From: Clostridiales bacterium
GTDB taxonomy: Bacteria > Bacillota > Clostridia > Christensenellales > Borkfalkiaceae
Reading direction: 5' to 3'
Assembly (NCBI GenBank): GCA_015069495.1
Contig: SVIN01000005.1
Span: 22,203 to 86,202, forward strand
Length of the DNA stretch: 64,000 nt
Shown here: positions 9,749-17,985 of the stretch, in pieces
How the letters are laid out: each line of letters starts with the position of its first letter
Position numbering within the stretch: position 1 is the first letter of the stretch
Notes under the pieces: model-generated
What the model was told of the DNA's origin: nothing
Database searches by the model: none
Seen by the model: only the letters and a program-made list of their open reading frames with translations
Position numbers and translations under genes: made by a program

Positions 9749-9828
9749 GTCATTTTTCCTTTGTTTACTGCCTAATCATTATACACGATATCGGTCAATA
9801 ACGCAACGATTTTTGTGGATTAAATGAA

Positions 9829-9857
9829 AAAACGGATACCGAAGTACCCGTTTTGTT
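9829..9857 (-). terminator. Terminator of the 9876 lipoprotein gene
   Basis: AAAACGG...CCGTTTT imperfect hairpin with an A run on the left, i.e. a T run in the minus-strand transcript. Confidence 0.65.
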
Positions 9858-9875
9858 TGATTTCATTGTGTTTTA

Positions 9876-10289
9876 TTAGAAAGGCAATAAACCTTTCTTC
9901 AAAACGATTTTCATACCAGCAATCCCTAAAGCGTCCCCTTCAAGGGTCATTTCCATACCGTCAACAGTTGCCTTGTAGATGGTCAAACCATTCTGCTTAA
10001 AGGTGATCACGCCGTCATCGTCTTGTTCCCAGTCGCAGGTAAAGCTCGTATCGTCTTCATCGTTCGTAATCACAGCCGTGCCGTCCGAATTCAACTTCAA
10101 CGTCATGTAATCTGCTTCCAATTCTTCACCGTTATATTCTTGACCGACTTCGTACGTTTTAGCAAAACCTAATACTTCTACGGTCAAGGACTGAAACTTG
10201 TAAGTACCAGTTGCACTGCAACCAGCAAAGCAGAACAAGCAAACCACAAGGGTGAACACACTAGCCAATAAAACCTTCATTTTCTTCAT
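9876..10289 (-). CDS. Small lipoprotein, lipocalin-like pattern
   Basis: A 137-residue secreted lipoprotein. The signal peptide MKKMKVLLASVFTLVV... ends in the lipobox FAGC, so the mature protein would be lipid-anchored at Cys about 25. The mature part is beta-rich, with SDGTAVITNDEDD and YKATVDGMEMTLEGDAL, typical of small lipocalin-like lipoproteins of Clostridia; no function is known. The start at 10289 has a perfect AGGAGG; an upstream in-frame ATG at 10352 lies inside the promoter and is not used. Monocistronic, with promoter and terminator. Confidence 0.8.
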   Translation of the reverse strand: MKKMKVLLASVFTLVVCLFCFAGCSATGTYKFQSLTVEVLGFAKTYEVGQEYNGEELEADYMTLKLNSDGTAVITNDEDDTSFTCDWEQDDDGVITFKQNGLTIYKATVDGMEMTLEGDALGIAGMKIVLKKGLLPF

Positions 10290-10323
10290 ATCCGAAGACC
10301 TCCTAAATCTTTTTTGTAGCTGC

Positions 10324-10352
10324 ATTATAACATCACAAACCCGCCTTGTCAA
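10324..10352 (-). promoter_or_regulatory. Consensus promoter of the small lipoprotein gene
   Basis: Minus-strand TTGACA (10347-10352), 17-base spacer, TATAAT (10324-10329): a perfect sigma-A match. Confidence 0.85.
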
Positions 10353-10439
10353 TAGGTTTTTGAAAAATTTTTTTCAGTTCTACACAATTTTTTAATCGTG
10401 TAGATTTTTAACAATTTTTGCCATGGCAGGCGGACGGGG

Positions 10440-12020
10440 CTAGGATTTAAGCCCTTCCCACGCTTCCATACTCTCGTTGGTAATCGCTTTGCTTTCCTGC
10501 AATTGACCAAACGTGTCGCGCATTTCCTCTACCGTACCCACGTATACAGCAAAGGTATATTCAAAAGGCACGAAATCCGCCATACGCCGAATTGTGCTGG
10601 GACAGCAGTAGTTGTAGTTGTTCACGTACGCACTGGGGTATTTAGGTCCATCCAATTGGTATATATCCGAATTGTAATAATGGTTTGCAATCATCGTATA
10701 CAAGGTGGTTGTCCATCCGCGCGACGCTACCAAGTTATCCATATTCGGCATGTAAATCCCCATACCGAATTTTTGATCGTTGACAAAAGCAAACCAATTT
10801 TTATACACTTGCTCCTCGCTGAGCGTATAATGGTACTGCCCTTCTATTTCGTGGGAAAGGGAGTTTTTACTCGGCGTGGTCATCGCCCCCAAAAGGTTGG
10901 GGTCGCAAATTTCCCCTTCGATGGTTTCGCAGTAGAAATAATTCAAGGGATGCACGATGTAAATGGCAGGGGATTCCTGACCGCCCATCCACGTTTTTTC
11001 CATATCTTTAAACTCGGAAAAGTTCACAAAACGGTTTTCAACGCGGAGGGTGCCATCCTTTGCAAACGTATAGTTACTTTCCATATACGAATCCGTTTGC
11101 GTGTTCCGCAAAAACCAATCCTGCGGACGGCATTTTACGTAAATCCCATTTTCGTCCACGCGGTAATCGATGATTTGGGATTGCTTATCCCCCGCGCTTC
11201 CCGCTTGTACGGGATTGTACAATAAATTCCCCTCGTACAACACGTCGTCATCAGGGGCGTAGCCGTTGACTTCGTTTACATGGCTGTAATAAGATTGTTG
11301 AATTTCACGGCCTAAATCGTGGATATTCACCAAATTCACTTGGTCGGTGACCGTGTTGACCTTTTCTTGGTCTATATATTGGTCAATACGCACTTTCCCG
11401 TCTTGGTCGATATATTCCACCACGCTGCGATTCAAGCTTTCCACGTGGCAAAGCGAACCGCCCGCCGCCAAGGAAGCCCCTATCTTGAGGTACGCGTTGC
11501 TTGTATACAGCGTTTCTTGATTGTCGTAAACGCGGTCGCCGATATCCACGCGCTTTACGTTGATAACGCCCGATTCCTTGCTGACGTTACGCAAAGTGAT
11601 TTTGTCAATCGTCTTTTCAAACGCACCAAACGCCCCCACGCGAAACGCATCCAAGAACATAGAAAACGTTTTATCCTGCGCCTCGATATAAATTTTCTCC
11701 TTATGTGTGTTTGCCGTGTTCTCCGTTTCATGGTAATGGATATATCCCACCAGATTCACGCCCGTCACCAACTGTATGGATAAATAGTTTTGCGATTCCA
11801 CATCCTTACCGATGGTAAGTTCGGTTTCTTGCCCAGGCGCAAGCTGTACAAGACCTTTCCCCTCATACAGCAATCCGCTGTTTACCTCTTCCAAGGAGCT
11901 GTTTTCAAAGTTAGACGAAGAATCGCCATCCTTGCCTTTGCAACCGCCCAAACAGCCTATGGCGAGCAAGAGCGCCATAGCGAGGGTTAATTTTTTGGTT
12001 TTTGTTTTTGTTTTTGTCAT
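10440..12020 (-). CDS. Large secreted lipoprotein of unknown function
   Basis: A 526-residue lipoprotein. The signal peptide MTKTKTKTKKLTLAMALLLAIG ends in LGGC, so Cys about 27 is the lipidated residue; a Ser/Asn-rich linker follows. The rest is predicted extracellular, rich in Tyr and Trp, with the stretches IHDLGREIQQSYY and LLYNPVQAGS. Such patterns occur in secreted beta-sandwich carbohydrate-active proteins, so a glycan-binding or glycoside-cleaving role is possible but not demonstrated. Start at 12020 with AGAGG; the longer frame to 12209 merely translates the family A array. The gene follows the COG2509 flavoprotein, with the array filling the gap. Confidence 0.75.
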   Translation of the reverse strand: MTKTKTKTKKLTLAMALLLAIGCLGGCKGKDGDSSSNFENSSLEEVNSGLLYEGKGLVQLAPGQETELTIGKDVESQNYLSIQLVTGVNLVGYIHYHETENTANTHKEKIYIEAQDKTFSMFLDAFRVGAFGAFEKTIDKITLRNVSKESGVINVKRVDIGDRVYDNQETLYTSNAYLKIGASLAAGGSLCHVESLNRSVVEYIDQDGKVRIDQYIDQEKVNTVTDQVNLVNIHDLGREIQQSYYSHVNEVNGYAPDDDVLYEGNLLYNPVQAGSAGDKQSQIIDYRVDENGIYVKCRPQDWFLRNTQTDSYMESNYTFAKDGTLRVENRFVNFSEFKDMEKTWMGGQESPAIYIVHPLNYFYCETIEGEICDPNLLGAMTTPSKNSLSHEIEGQYHYTLSEEQVYKNWFAFVNDQKFGMGIYMPNMDNLVASRGWTTTLYTMIANHYYNSDIYQLDGPKYPSAYVNNYNYCCPSTIRRMADFVPFEYTFAVYVGTVEEMRDTFGQLQESKAITNESMEAWEGLKS

Positions 12021-12037
12021 AGTGAACCTCTGGGGGA

Positions 12038-12239
12038 GTGAATTGATTGCTGGCGCAATCGTGAATTGAACGCGCAGCGTTCGTGAATTTTCGCTACGCT
12101 CAGTGAATTGCAAAGCTCTGCTTTGCGTTATGGCTGTTATTAAATATAGCCGAAACGGCGTTGAACACGCCAATTCACGAAAAACGCAGTTTTTCAATTC
12201 ACGCGCCAAAGGCGCAATTCACGCCGTCAGGCAATTCAC
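12038..12239. repeat. Family A hairpin array A3 (bidirectional, with core)
   Basis: Left arm uses GTGAATT linkers with palindromes GATTGCTGGCGCAATC, GAACGCGCAGCGTTC and GCAAAGCTCTGCTTTGC. A core containing GCTGTTATTAAATATAGCC follows. The right arm uses AATTCAC linkers with GAAAAACGCAGTTTTTC, GCGCCAAAGGCGC and GCCGTCAGGC. One word, TCGCTACGCTCA, is not palindromic. The core is the inverted equivalent of the core in A4 and A5. The array ends nine bases from the stop codon at 12249. Confidence 0.9.
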
Positions 12240-12248
12240 CTCTTATAC

Positions 12249-13613
12249 TTATATCTTTATCTGCCTCGCTACGTGCACACCGCTTGCGGATGCGTGGGAA
12301 AGGGAGTGCGTAATCCCGCTTCCGTCCCCAATGATATACAAGCCTTTGTAACGGCTTTCCAAATTCTCATCCACAGACACTTCCATGTTGTAGAATTTAA
12401 CTTCCACGCCGTAAAGCAACGTATCGTCGTTTGCCATACCTGGGGCAATTTTGTCCAGCGCGTAAATCATTTCAATGATGCCGTCCAATAAGCGTTTGGG
12501 TAACACCAAACTCAAATCCCCAGGCGTTGCATTCAGCGTAGGCACCGTGAAAGATTCCGCAATACGCGAAGGGGTACTGCGCTTCCCGCGAATCAGGTCG
12601 CCGAAACGCTGTACAATGATACCGCCGCCCAACATGTTGCTCAGGCGGGCAATCGATTCCCCATAGCCGTTGGAATCACGGAACGGTTCGGAAAAATGTT
12701 TCGCCACCAACAACGCAAAATTGGTATTTTCCGTCTGTTTGGCGGGGTCTTCGTAACTGTGTCCGTTGACCGTCACGATGCCGTTGGTGTTTTCACTGAC
12801 CACCGCGCCCTTGGGATTCATACAAAACGTACGCACTCTATCCCCGTATTGCGCCGTACGGTAGACGATTTTACTTTCGTATAATTCGTTGGTGATGTGG
12901 GAAAAAATCTCCGCAGGAATTTCCACACGCACACCGATATCCACTCGGTTGGATTTGGTCTCAATTTTCAGTTCATCGCATACCTGCTGCATCCATTTAC
13001 TTCCGCTGCGCCCTACCGAGATAATGCAATAATCCCCCTCGGACACTCCGTTTTCACAAATCACACGATACCCATTGTCCGTCTTTTCCACCTTCTTCAC
13101 AGGGGTGTCGAAGTAGAAATCCACCTTGTCTTTTAAGTCGTTGTAGATGTTTTCCAGTACAATGTAGTTGATGTCCGTACCCAGATGGCGGACGGACGCA
13201 TCCAAAAGGTGTAAATCGTTTTGCATGCAAAGTTTTTTAAACTGCGAACCCGCCGTCGTATATAGTTTCGTACCCTCACCGCCGTAACGCATGTTGATTT
13301 CGTCCACGTAGTGCATGAGCTCTAACGCTTTTTGCTTGCCTATATATTCGTACAGCGTACCGCCGAAATCATTGGTGATGTTGTATTTGCCGTCTGAGAA
13401 CGCGCCCGCGCCCCCAAACCCGCTCATAATAGAACAGCTTTTACAACGGATACAGCTCTTGATTTTATCCCCGTCAATGGGACAATGGCGTTTGCTGAGT
13501 TCATGCCCCGATTCAAACACCGCAACTTTTATATTTTGATTTTGTCGAGTCAATTCGTAGGCGGAAAAAATACCGCCAGGCCCCGCGCCAATGATGATTA
13601 CGTCATATCTCAT
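12249..13613 (-). CDS. FAD-dependent dehydrogenase, COG2509 type
   Basis: A 454-residue flavoprotein. The N-terminal Rossmann motif RYDVIIIGAGPGGIFSAYEL binds FAD, with FESG at the end of beta-2. A cysteine cluster at about residues 50-72 (CPIDG...SCIRCKSCSIMSGFGGAGAFSDGK) is characteristic of the uncharacterised COG2509 dehydrogenases, and the C-terminus has YIIGDGSGITHSLSHASASG. The substrate is not known; the Cys cluster may bind a metal or be redox-active (inference). Start at 13613 with GGGAAG; the upstream extension to 13703 is not supported. It is likely cotranscribed with the lipoprotein at 10440. Confidence 0.88.
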   Translation of the reverse strand: MRYDVIIIGAGPGGIFSAYELTRQNQNIKVAVFESGHELSKRHCPIDGDKIKSCIRCKSCSIMSGFGGAGAFSDGKYNITNDFGGTLYEYIGKQKALELMHYVDEINMRYGGEGTKLYTTAGSQFKKLCMQNDLHLLDASVRHLGTDINYIVLENIYNDLKDKVDFYFDTPVKKVEKTDNGYRVICENGVSEGDYCIISVGRSGSKWMQQVCDELKIETKSNRVDIGVRVEIPAEIFSHITNELYESKIVYRTAQYGDRVRTFCMNPKGAVVSENTNGIVTVNGHSYEDPAKQTENTNFALLVAKHFSEPFRDSNGYGESIARLSNMLGGGIIVQRFGDLIRGKRSTPSRIAESFTVPTLNATPGDLSLVLPKRLLDGIIEMIYALDKIAPGMANDDTLLYGVEVKFYNMEVSVDENLESRYKGLYIIGDGSGITHSLSHASASGVHVARQIKI

Positions 13614-13730
13614 CTTACTTCCCTCTTTATTCTTATTTCCAACAAAGTCGATTATAGCACAATTTCCCTGCTTTTTCAAGAGTAAAATGCAATTTTTTCG
13701 CATTTAAGGATATATTTTTTTCAAAAAGTA

Positions 13731-13759
13731 TTGCTTTTTGCCGTTTTATGCGGTATAAT
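13731..13759 (+). promoter_or_regulatory. Promoter of the nucleotidase/kinase fusion
   Basis: TTGCTT at 13731-13736, 17-base spacer, TATAAT at 13754-13759. Confidence 0.72.
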
Positions 13760-13769
13760 ACTCTTATAC

Positions 13770-13818
13770 CGTAGCTTTCTGCATTTCTGTATCAAATGCA
13801 GCCAAGCTACGCTTTTTT
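13770..13818 (+). terminator. Terminator-like hairpin in the 5' leader
   Basis: CGTAGCTT (13770-13777) pairs with AAGCTACG (13804-13811); an inner stem CTGCATTT / AAATGCAG is also perfect; TTTTTT follows at 13813-13818. It begins only about four bases after the expected transcription start and ends just before AAGGAGGA. It may act as an attenuator, a leader-stabilising hairpin or a short RNA. Confidence 0.75.
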
Positions 13819-13836
13819 CATCAAGGAGGAAAACGT

Positions 13837-14949
13837 ATGAATAGAAAATATCGCCTGTCTACTGCGCTGGACATTGACGATTTGTTGATGGAATGTACAG
13901 AGTATGCCATTCGTTTGGCAAACGAAAAATATAAATTCAATCCCCCGCTCAGTATGTATGAAATTACGGGTTGGGGGCCGCTCGGCACACGCGCAGACGC
14001 CATCCGTGAATATTTCAACGACCCCGAATTTTACCGCACACAGCCCGTAATTGAGGGCGCAAAAGAGTTCGTGGAGAAGTTGTCAAATATGACCGAAGTG
14101 TTCATTTCTACCGCAATTCCGCCCGAGTTTATGGGCATCCGCGCAAAGCGTATCATGGAAGAATTCCCGCAGATTCCGCCCGACCACATTTATATGGGTT
14201 CGCGCAAGGATAAAATCAGCGTGGATATCTTGTTTGACGACGCGATGCACAACGTAATGCGCTCCAATGCACGCTACCCTATCCTCATGCGCCGTCCGTG
14301 GAACGCCGCAGCGACGGGAATGATGGCGGTGAATACTTACGACGAGTTTTTGAAATTTGTCGAAGTCATCAGCGACAGCTACAACGTCAACCAAAAACGG
14401 TATTCGTTGGACGAACCGAGCATCGTGGTGTTGGTCGGGCCTTCCGGGAGCGGTAAATCGAAGATTGCAACCAAATTTTTATCCGAAACCGACCGTTTTG
14501 AAAAGTTGATGAGTTATACCACCAACGACCCTACCGCGGTAGAATCGAACGATTGGTATAATTACGTGTCTTTGGAAGATTTCCGTGAAATGTGCGAAAG
14601 CGGGGAAATGTTCCAATCCACCATGTACGCAGGGCATGCGTATGGGTCAAAGAAATCGGACGTGGACGCAATTTTGGCAAAAGGCAAACACGTTATGACC
14701 ACCATGGATATTTGCGGGGCTATGTCGCTGAAGACGAATTTTCCGAACGTTACCACCATTTATATTCAGCGCGACCGTAAGGATTTATTGAAAACAATTT
14801 TACGGAAAAATTCGTCCATGGAAGATAAAATCGACCGTATTATCGCGGTGGAACCTGAATCGAAAAATGCCGATATTTGCGATTACGTGATTGAATTCGA
14901 CCGCTATGACGATGCGGTAAGACAGTTGATGAATATTTTGGGGGTGTGA
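13837..14949 (+). CDS. Fusion of HAD 5'-nucleotidase (NT5C-like) and guanylate kinase-like domain
   Basis: A 370-residue protein with two domains. Residues 1-185 resemble the NT5C 5'(3')-deoxyribonucleotidase branch of the HAD superfamily: motif I ALDIDDLL, motif II VFISTA, motif III with KDKISVDILFDDA. Residues 190-370 resemble guanylate kinase: the P-loop VVLVGPSGSGKSKIA, YTTNDPT in place of the usual S.TTR.PR, YNYVSLEDFREM, GHAYGSKKSDVD and KHVMTTMDICGA. The replacement of the arginines in the TTRxPR motif leaves it open whether GMP is the substrate. The combination of dephosphorylating and phosphorylating domains suggests nucleotide salvage or a switch. Start ATG follows AAGGAGGA. Confidence 0.82.
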   Translation: MNRKYRLSTALDIDDLLMECTEYAIRLANEKYKFNPPLSMYEITGWGPLGTRADAIREYFNDPEFYRTQPVIEGAKEFVEKLSNMTEVFISTAIPPEFMGIRAKRIMEEFPQIPPDHIYMGSRKDKISVDILFDDAMHNVMRSNARYPILMRRPWNAAATGMMAVNTYDEFLKFVEVISDSYNVNQKRYSLDEPSIVVLVGPSGSGKSKIATKFLSETDRFEKLMSYTTNDPTAVESNDWYNYVSLEDFREMCESGEMFQSTMYAGHAYGSKKSDVDAILAKGKHVMTTMDICGAMSLKTNFPNVTTIYIQRDRKDLLKTILRKNSSMEDKIDRIIAVEPESKNADICDYVIEFDRYDDAVRQLMNILGV

Positions 14950-14952
14950 GAC

Positions 14953-15050
14953 ACGATCGCTTACGCGACGATATGTTGCTAACGCAACACGATATACACC
15001 TTTGGTGTACGATATACGCCTAATGGTGTACGATATGCCCTGTGGGCGTT
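14953..15050. repeat. Family B hairpin array B1
   Basis: Begins four bases after the stop at 14949. Palindromes TCGCTTACGCGA, GTTGCTAACGCAAC, ACACCTTTGGTGT, ACGCCTAATGGTGT (one G-T pair) and GCCCTGTGGGC alternate with the linker (A)CGATAT. Followed at 15089-15113 by a copy of the GTCACTCTGGAGCGAAGCGATA element (minus orientation). Confidence 0.88.
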
Positions 15051-15154
15051 ATTGCTAGAGTTAAAATAGAGAGCGTATTGTTAGCCCCTATCGCTTCACT
15101 CCAGAGTGACAAGAAGGCTTACAGTGTATGATATGATTGTACTACAAATATAAT

Positions 15155-15192
15155 AAGCGCCGCCAAAAGTTGCACAACTTTTGGCGGCGCTT
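15155..15192 (-). terminator. Strong terminator of the creatininase operon
   Basis: Perfect 18-bp stem, AAGCGCCGCCAAAAGTTG with its complement, at 15155-15192, nine bases beyond the operon's last stop codon. Confidence 0.85.
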
Positions 15193-15200
15193 GCTTTTAC

Positions 15201-15935
15201 TTATTTAATTGTATTTTTTAAGTATTCTAAGGACTGTCTCACCATTTCATCGCCAAGTTCCTTATTCGCCTCGCGCGCGCTTTCGGTGAACCAATGCTTG
15301 ATATCGTCAATGCGGTCAAGCTTGATGCAATCGGGATACAATGCCATCAAAATGGAACTTTCGTATTTCCCCGCATGGTCGTAACCCGTTGCGTTTTGCA
15401 CCGCTGTAGACATGGTAGGGATGACCTTAATCCACGAGAAAGGATTGTTTGCACCCTCTAATTCCTCGTAGTAGTTCGCGTAGGATTCACTCCCCCACCA
15501 GCCTTCGCCAAGCGTTTCTTCCAAATACTCCATCGTGGCACGTTTTGCCGCCGTACGGTAACAAAGGGTCATAGGCATTTCGCTTTCCTGCTCAAATTGG
15601 TGGTGAATGACCACGTAAATATTGCGGAAACCCGAATACAGCATACTCTTGAACACCCAATACACGTAATCCTCAAACGCACGTTCGGGTACGTGCACCG
15701 TACCGCTCTTTCTACCGCCCACCGCATAGCTTGCAGGGCTGTAAGAAATCGTCGGCGCAATCATAATTTCCTTTTCTTCGGCAAGCTTTTTCACCAAGCC
15801 TTCCGCAACCAACGTATCGCAACCGTAGGAACAGTGCGCACCGTGATATTCAACCGTACCGCCTACGATAACGAGGGGAATGTTGTTCTTTTTTACATAA
15901 TCCGTTTCACGCGGAAAAGAATGATCCAAAATCAT
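15201..15935 (-). CDS. Creatininase family protein
   Basis: A 244-residue member of the creatininase/creatinine amidohydrolase superfamily, metal-dependent amidohydrolases acting on cyclic or glycosyl-amide substrates. The metal-binding motif is GGTVEYHGAHCSYGCDT (Glu, His, His, Asp), with HAGKYESSI (conserved Glu) downstream. The usual NGHGGN motif is VIHHQFEQ here, so the exact chemistry is uncertain. It is the third gene of a minus-strand operon with an M24 peptidase-like enzyme (16751-17923) and an ASRT-like protein (16164-16523). AAGGAGT precedes the ATG at 15935; the ribosome-binding site and start lie in a segment nearly identical to that of the 16164 gene. Confidence 0.85.
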   Translation of the reverse strand: MILDHSFPRETDYVKKNNIPLVIVGGTVEYHGAHCSYGCDTLVAEGLVKKLAEEKEIMIAPTISYSPASYAVGGRKSGTVHVPERAFEDYVYWVFKSMLYSGFRNIYVVIHHQFEQESEMPMTLCYRTAAKRATMEYLEETLGEGWWGSESYANYYEELEGANNPFSWIKVIPTMSTAVQNATGYDHAGKYESSILMALYPDCIKLDRIDDIKHWFTESAREANKELGDEMVRQSLEYLKNTIK

Positions 15936-15955
15936 AGTTTACTCCTTATAGTCGT

Positions 15956-16159
15956 GTGAATTGATTGCCTATAGCAATCGTGAATTGTGCTTTGGGCACG
16001 TGAATTGAAAAACTGTGTTTTTCGTGAATTGGCGTTTTCAACGCCGTTTCGGTTATATTTTATAACAGCCACAACGCAAGGCAACGCCTTGCAATTCACT
16101 GAGCGCAGCGAAAATTCACGAACGCCTTTGCGTTCAATTCACGCCGTTAGACAATTCAC
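15956..16159. repeat. Family A hairpin array A4
   Basis: Left arm: GTGAATT linkers with GATTGCCTATAGCAATC, GTGCTTTGGGCAC, GAAAAACTGTGTTTTTC and GGCGTTTTCAACGCC. Core: GTTATATTTTATAAC hairpin in a 30-base constant region. Right arm: GCAAGGCAACGCCTTGC, then AATTCAC linkers with GAACGCCTTTGCGTTC and GCCGTTAGAC. Ends four bases from the stop codon at 16164. Near-identical to A5, with compensatory differences. Confidence 0.93.
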
Positions 16160-16163
16160 TTCT

Positions 16164-16523
16164 TTAATACGCCAAAGTGGTGTAATATGCTAAATTCACC
16201 TGACGATTGTCCAGTCTACCGTACTGCACAACAATAGGTTGCGTGCTTTCAAGTTTCATTGCATACTGCGTTTCCAAAGGCACAACGAAACCGCACATAT
16301 CAGCCGTATTATTCATTCTAAAACAACGAACGCGTTGAGGTTCTACTTCCCAAGTAATCCCCTCGTAAGCGTCTTTATCCGCAAAATAAAGCTTTACTTT
16401 GATAACCGCTTTTTCGTTTGTATCGTTGACAATAATTACGCTTTCGTGTCCCTTAAGAACCCCCTCCCCTTCGGGAGGAAGTTCGCAGTCGGGAATGATC
16501 CAATCTTTTTTACCTACAATCAT
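16164..16523 (-). CDS. Sensory rhodopsin transducer (ASRT)-like protein
   Basis: A 119-residue beta-sandwich protein of the Anabaena sensory rhodopsin transducer family. It contains GKKDWIIPDCELPP near the N-terminus, HESVIIVND and the C-terminal QPIVVQYGRLDNRQVNLAYYT, which are the conserved blocks. In bacteria without rhodopsins these small proteins occur beside sugar or amidohydrolase genes and are thought to bind carbohydrates or small ligands (family knowledge, function not settled). Here it is the middle gene between an M24 peptidase-like enzyme and a creatininase-like enzyme, suggesting a ligand-binding role in the same pathway. Start at 16523 with AAGGAGT. Confidence 0.85.
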   Translation of the reverse strand: MIVGKKDWIIPDCELPPEGEGVLKGHESVIIVNDTNEKAVIKVKLYFADKDAYEGITWEVEPQRVRCFRMNNTADMCGFVVPLETQYAMKLESTQPIVVQYGRLDNRQVNLAYYTTLAY

Positions 16524-16543
16524 AGTTTACTCCTTATAGTCGT

Positions 16544-16747
16544 GTGAATTGATTGCCTATGGCAATCGTGAATTGTGTTTGGGGCACGTGAATTGAAAAA
16601 TTATGTTTTTCGTGAATTGGCGTTTTTAACGCCGTTTCGGTTATATTTTATAACAGCCACAACGCAAAGCAAAGCTTTGCAATTCACTGAGCGCAGCGAA
16701 AATTCACGAACGCCTTTGCGTTCAATTCACGCCGTTAGGCAATTCAC
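16544..16747. repeat. Family A hairpin array A5
   Basis: Same architecture and core as A4. Stem variants are GATTGCCTATGGCAATC, GAAAAATTATGTTTTTC, GGCGTTTTTAACGCC, GCAAAGCAAAGCTTTGC and GCCGTTAGGC. Ends three bases from the stop codon at 16751. The similarity with A4 continues into the ribosome-binding site and start codon of the following gene. Confidence 0.93.
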
Positions 16748-16750
16748 CCA

Positions 16751-17923
16751 TTAGAACCCAAGCTCAATGATACCTTTCTTAAGGTAATCGGTATAGCTTT
16801 CGCAACCGTCTTCACGGATAGCAACACCCTTTTCCCAACGGCAACCAAACGTAGGGCCAGAGATGAAGGTATCGATTTGGAAGGTCATGTTCTTTTCCAA
16901 AGGATAATGCGTGGAAGTTTCCATCCAAGGCGCTTCTACTTCAATCATACCTGTACCGTGGCAAGGGCCGTATACGTAGTTCTTGCCATAGCCTGCGTCT
17001 TTATACATTTGCAAGAAACGCTTTGCAACGTCGTCTGCATATACGCCTGCTTTGAGCTGTTGTTCCGTCCATTCGTGCATCTTTTTGCAGAATTCGATAA
17101 GGTCACGGCGCTCTCCTTCCAACTTACCCATACATACGGGCAAACCGATAGAGGGCGAATAACCGTCAATCTTTGCGGAGAGGTTCAATTGCACGATATC
17201 GTTTTTACCGATTTCACGATATCTCGAACGGGAGATTGCGTGGCGGGTGCTTGCTTCGGAGAATACGTACATAGGCAAGCCTTCGTATTCTGCGCCGTGT
17301 TCGTAGATAACCTTTTGCGCGATACCTACCATTTGGAGTTCAGTTACACCAGGTTTCAATGCCTTGATGACTTCGTCCGTTGCGATTTCGATGATGCGGA
17401 AACCTTCGCGCAAGCACGCGATTTCGTTTTCACTCTTAATCTTACGCAAATCCACCATGATGTCGTTGCATTTTACGATTTCAGCCTTGGGATAGCAATC
17501 TTTCAAGCCTTCGTAAATAGGCAACGTGCATTCTACGTAGCTACCCAAACCGATTTTGATATTTTCACCCGTAACGCCGATTGCCTTGAATACTTCATTG
17601 AAGGTCGAGGGGGTCAATTCGGGGTAAGAAGGGTCAGCCGATTCTCTAAATTCACGAAGCACGAACACCTTTTCAATCTTACCGAAATCTGCGCCGAATA
17701 CTTCCGATTCAGGACCAACAAGCAAAGCTGCGTCGCCGTTTGCAGAAATCGCTACGCCTGCTCTTTCAAAAACGGGCCAGAAACCCGAGAAATATCTTGC
17801 GTTCGCGTAATCGCTTTCCGTGGACGCTACCACCATAACGTCTAAACCGCGGTCGCGGAGCATTTTTGCCGCGCGTTGGATTCTTTCTTGATATTCGTAA
17901 TCAGGGATACAAATTCTGGACAT
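16751..17923 (-). CDS. M24 family (Xaa-Pro aminopeptidase / creatinase-like) protein
   Basis: A 390-residue pita-bread fold protein: an N-terminal creatinase_N domain (about 1-140) and a C-terminal M24 domain. Residues that bind metals in true peptidases are only partly kept: the segment IVQLNLSAKIDGYSPSIG replaces the usual D.G....Y..D, while GPCHGTGMIEVEAPWM and QIDTFI...WEKGVAIRED are present. This loss of the dimetal Asp pair is typical of creatinase, which uses no metal. It is the first gene of the operon with the ASRT-like and creatininase genes. GAGGTGG precedes the ATG, and a promoter is at 17957-17985. Confidence 0.85.
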   Translation of the reverse strand: MSRICIPDYEYQERIQRAAKMLRDRGLDVMVVASTESDYANARYFSGFWPVFERAGVAISANGDAALLVGPESEVFGADFGKIEKVFVLREFRESADPSYPELTPSTFNEVFKAIGVTGENIKIGLGSYVECTLPIYEGLKDCYPKAEIVKCNDIMVDLRKIKSENEIACLREGFRIIEIATDEVIKALKPGVTELQMVGIAQKVIYEHGAEYEGLPMYVFSEASTRHAISRSRYREIGKNDIVQLNLSAKIDGYSPSIGLPVCMGKLEGERRDLIEFCKKMHEWTEQQLKAGVYADDVAKRFLQMYKDAGYGKNYVYGPCHGTGMIEVEAPWMETSTHYPLEKNMTFQIDTFISGPTFGCRWEKGVAIREDGCESYTDYLKKGIIELGF

Positions 17924-17956
17924 AATTCCACCTCTTTTTTAATATTTTTTTCCTTT

Positions 17957-17985
17957 ATTGTATCACAACCTTTCCCTTTTGTCTT
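17957..17985 (-). promoter_or_regulatory. Promoter of the M24-ASRT-creatininase operon
   Basis: Minus-strand AAGACA (17980-17985), 17-base spacer, TACAAT (17957-17962). Its -35 overlaps the -35 of the divergent araC promoter. Confidence 0.65.
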
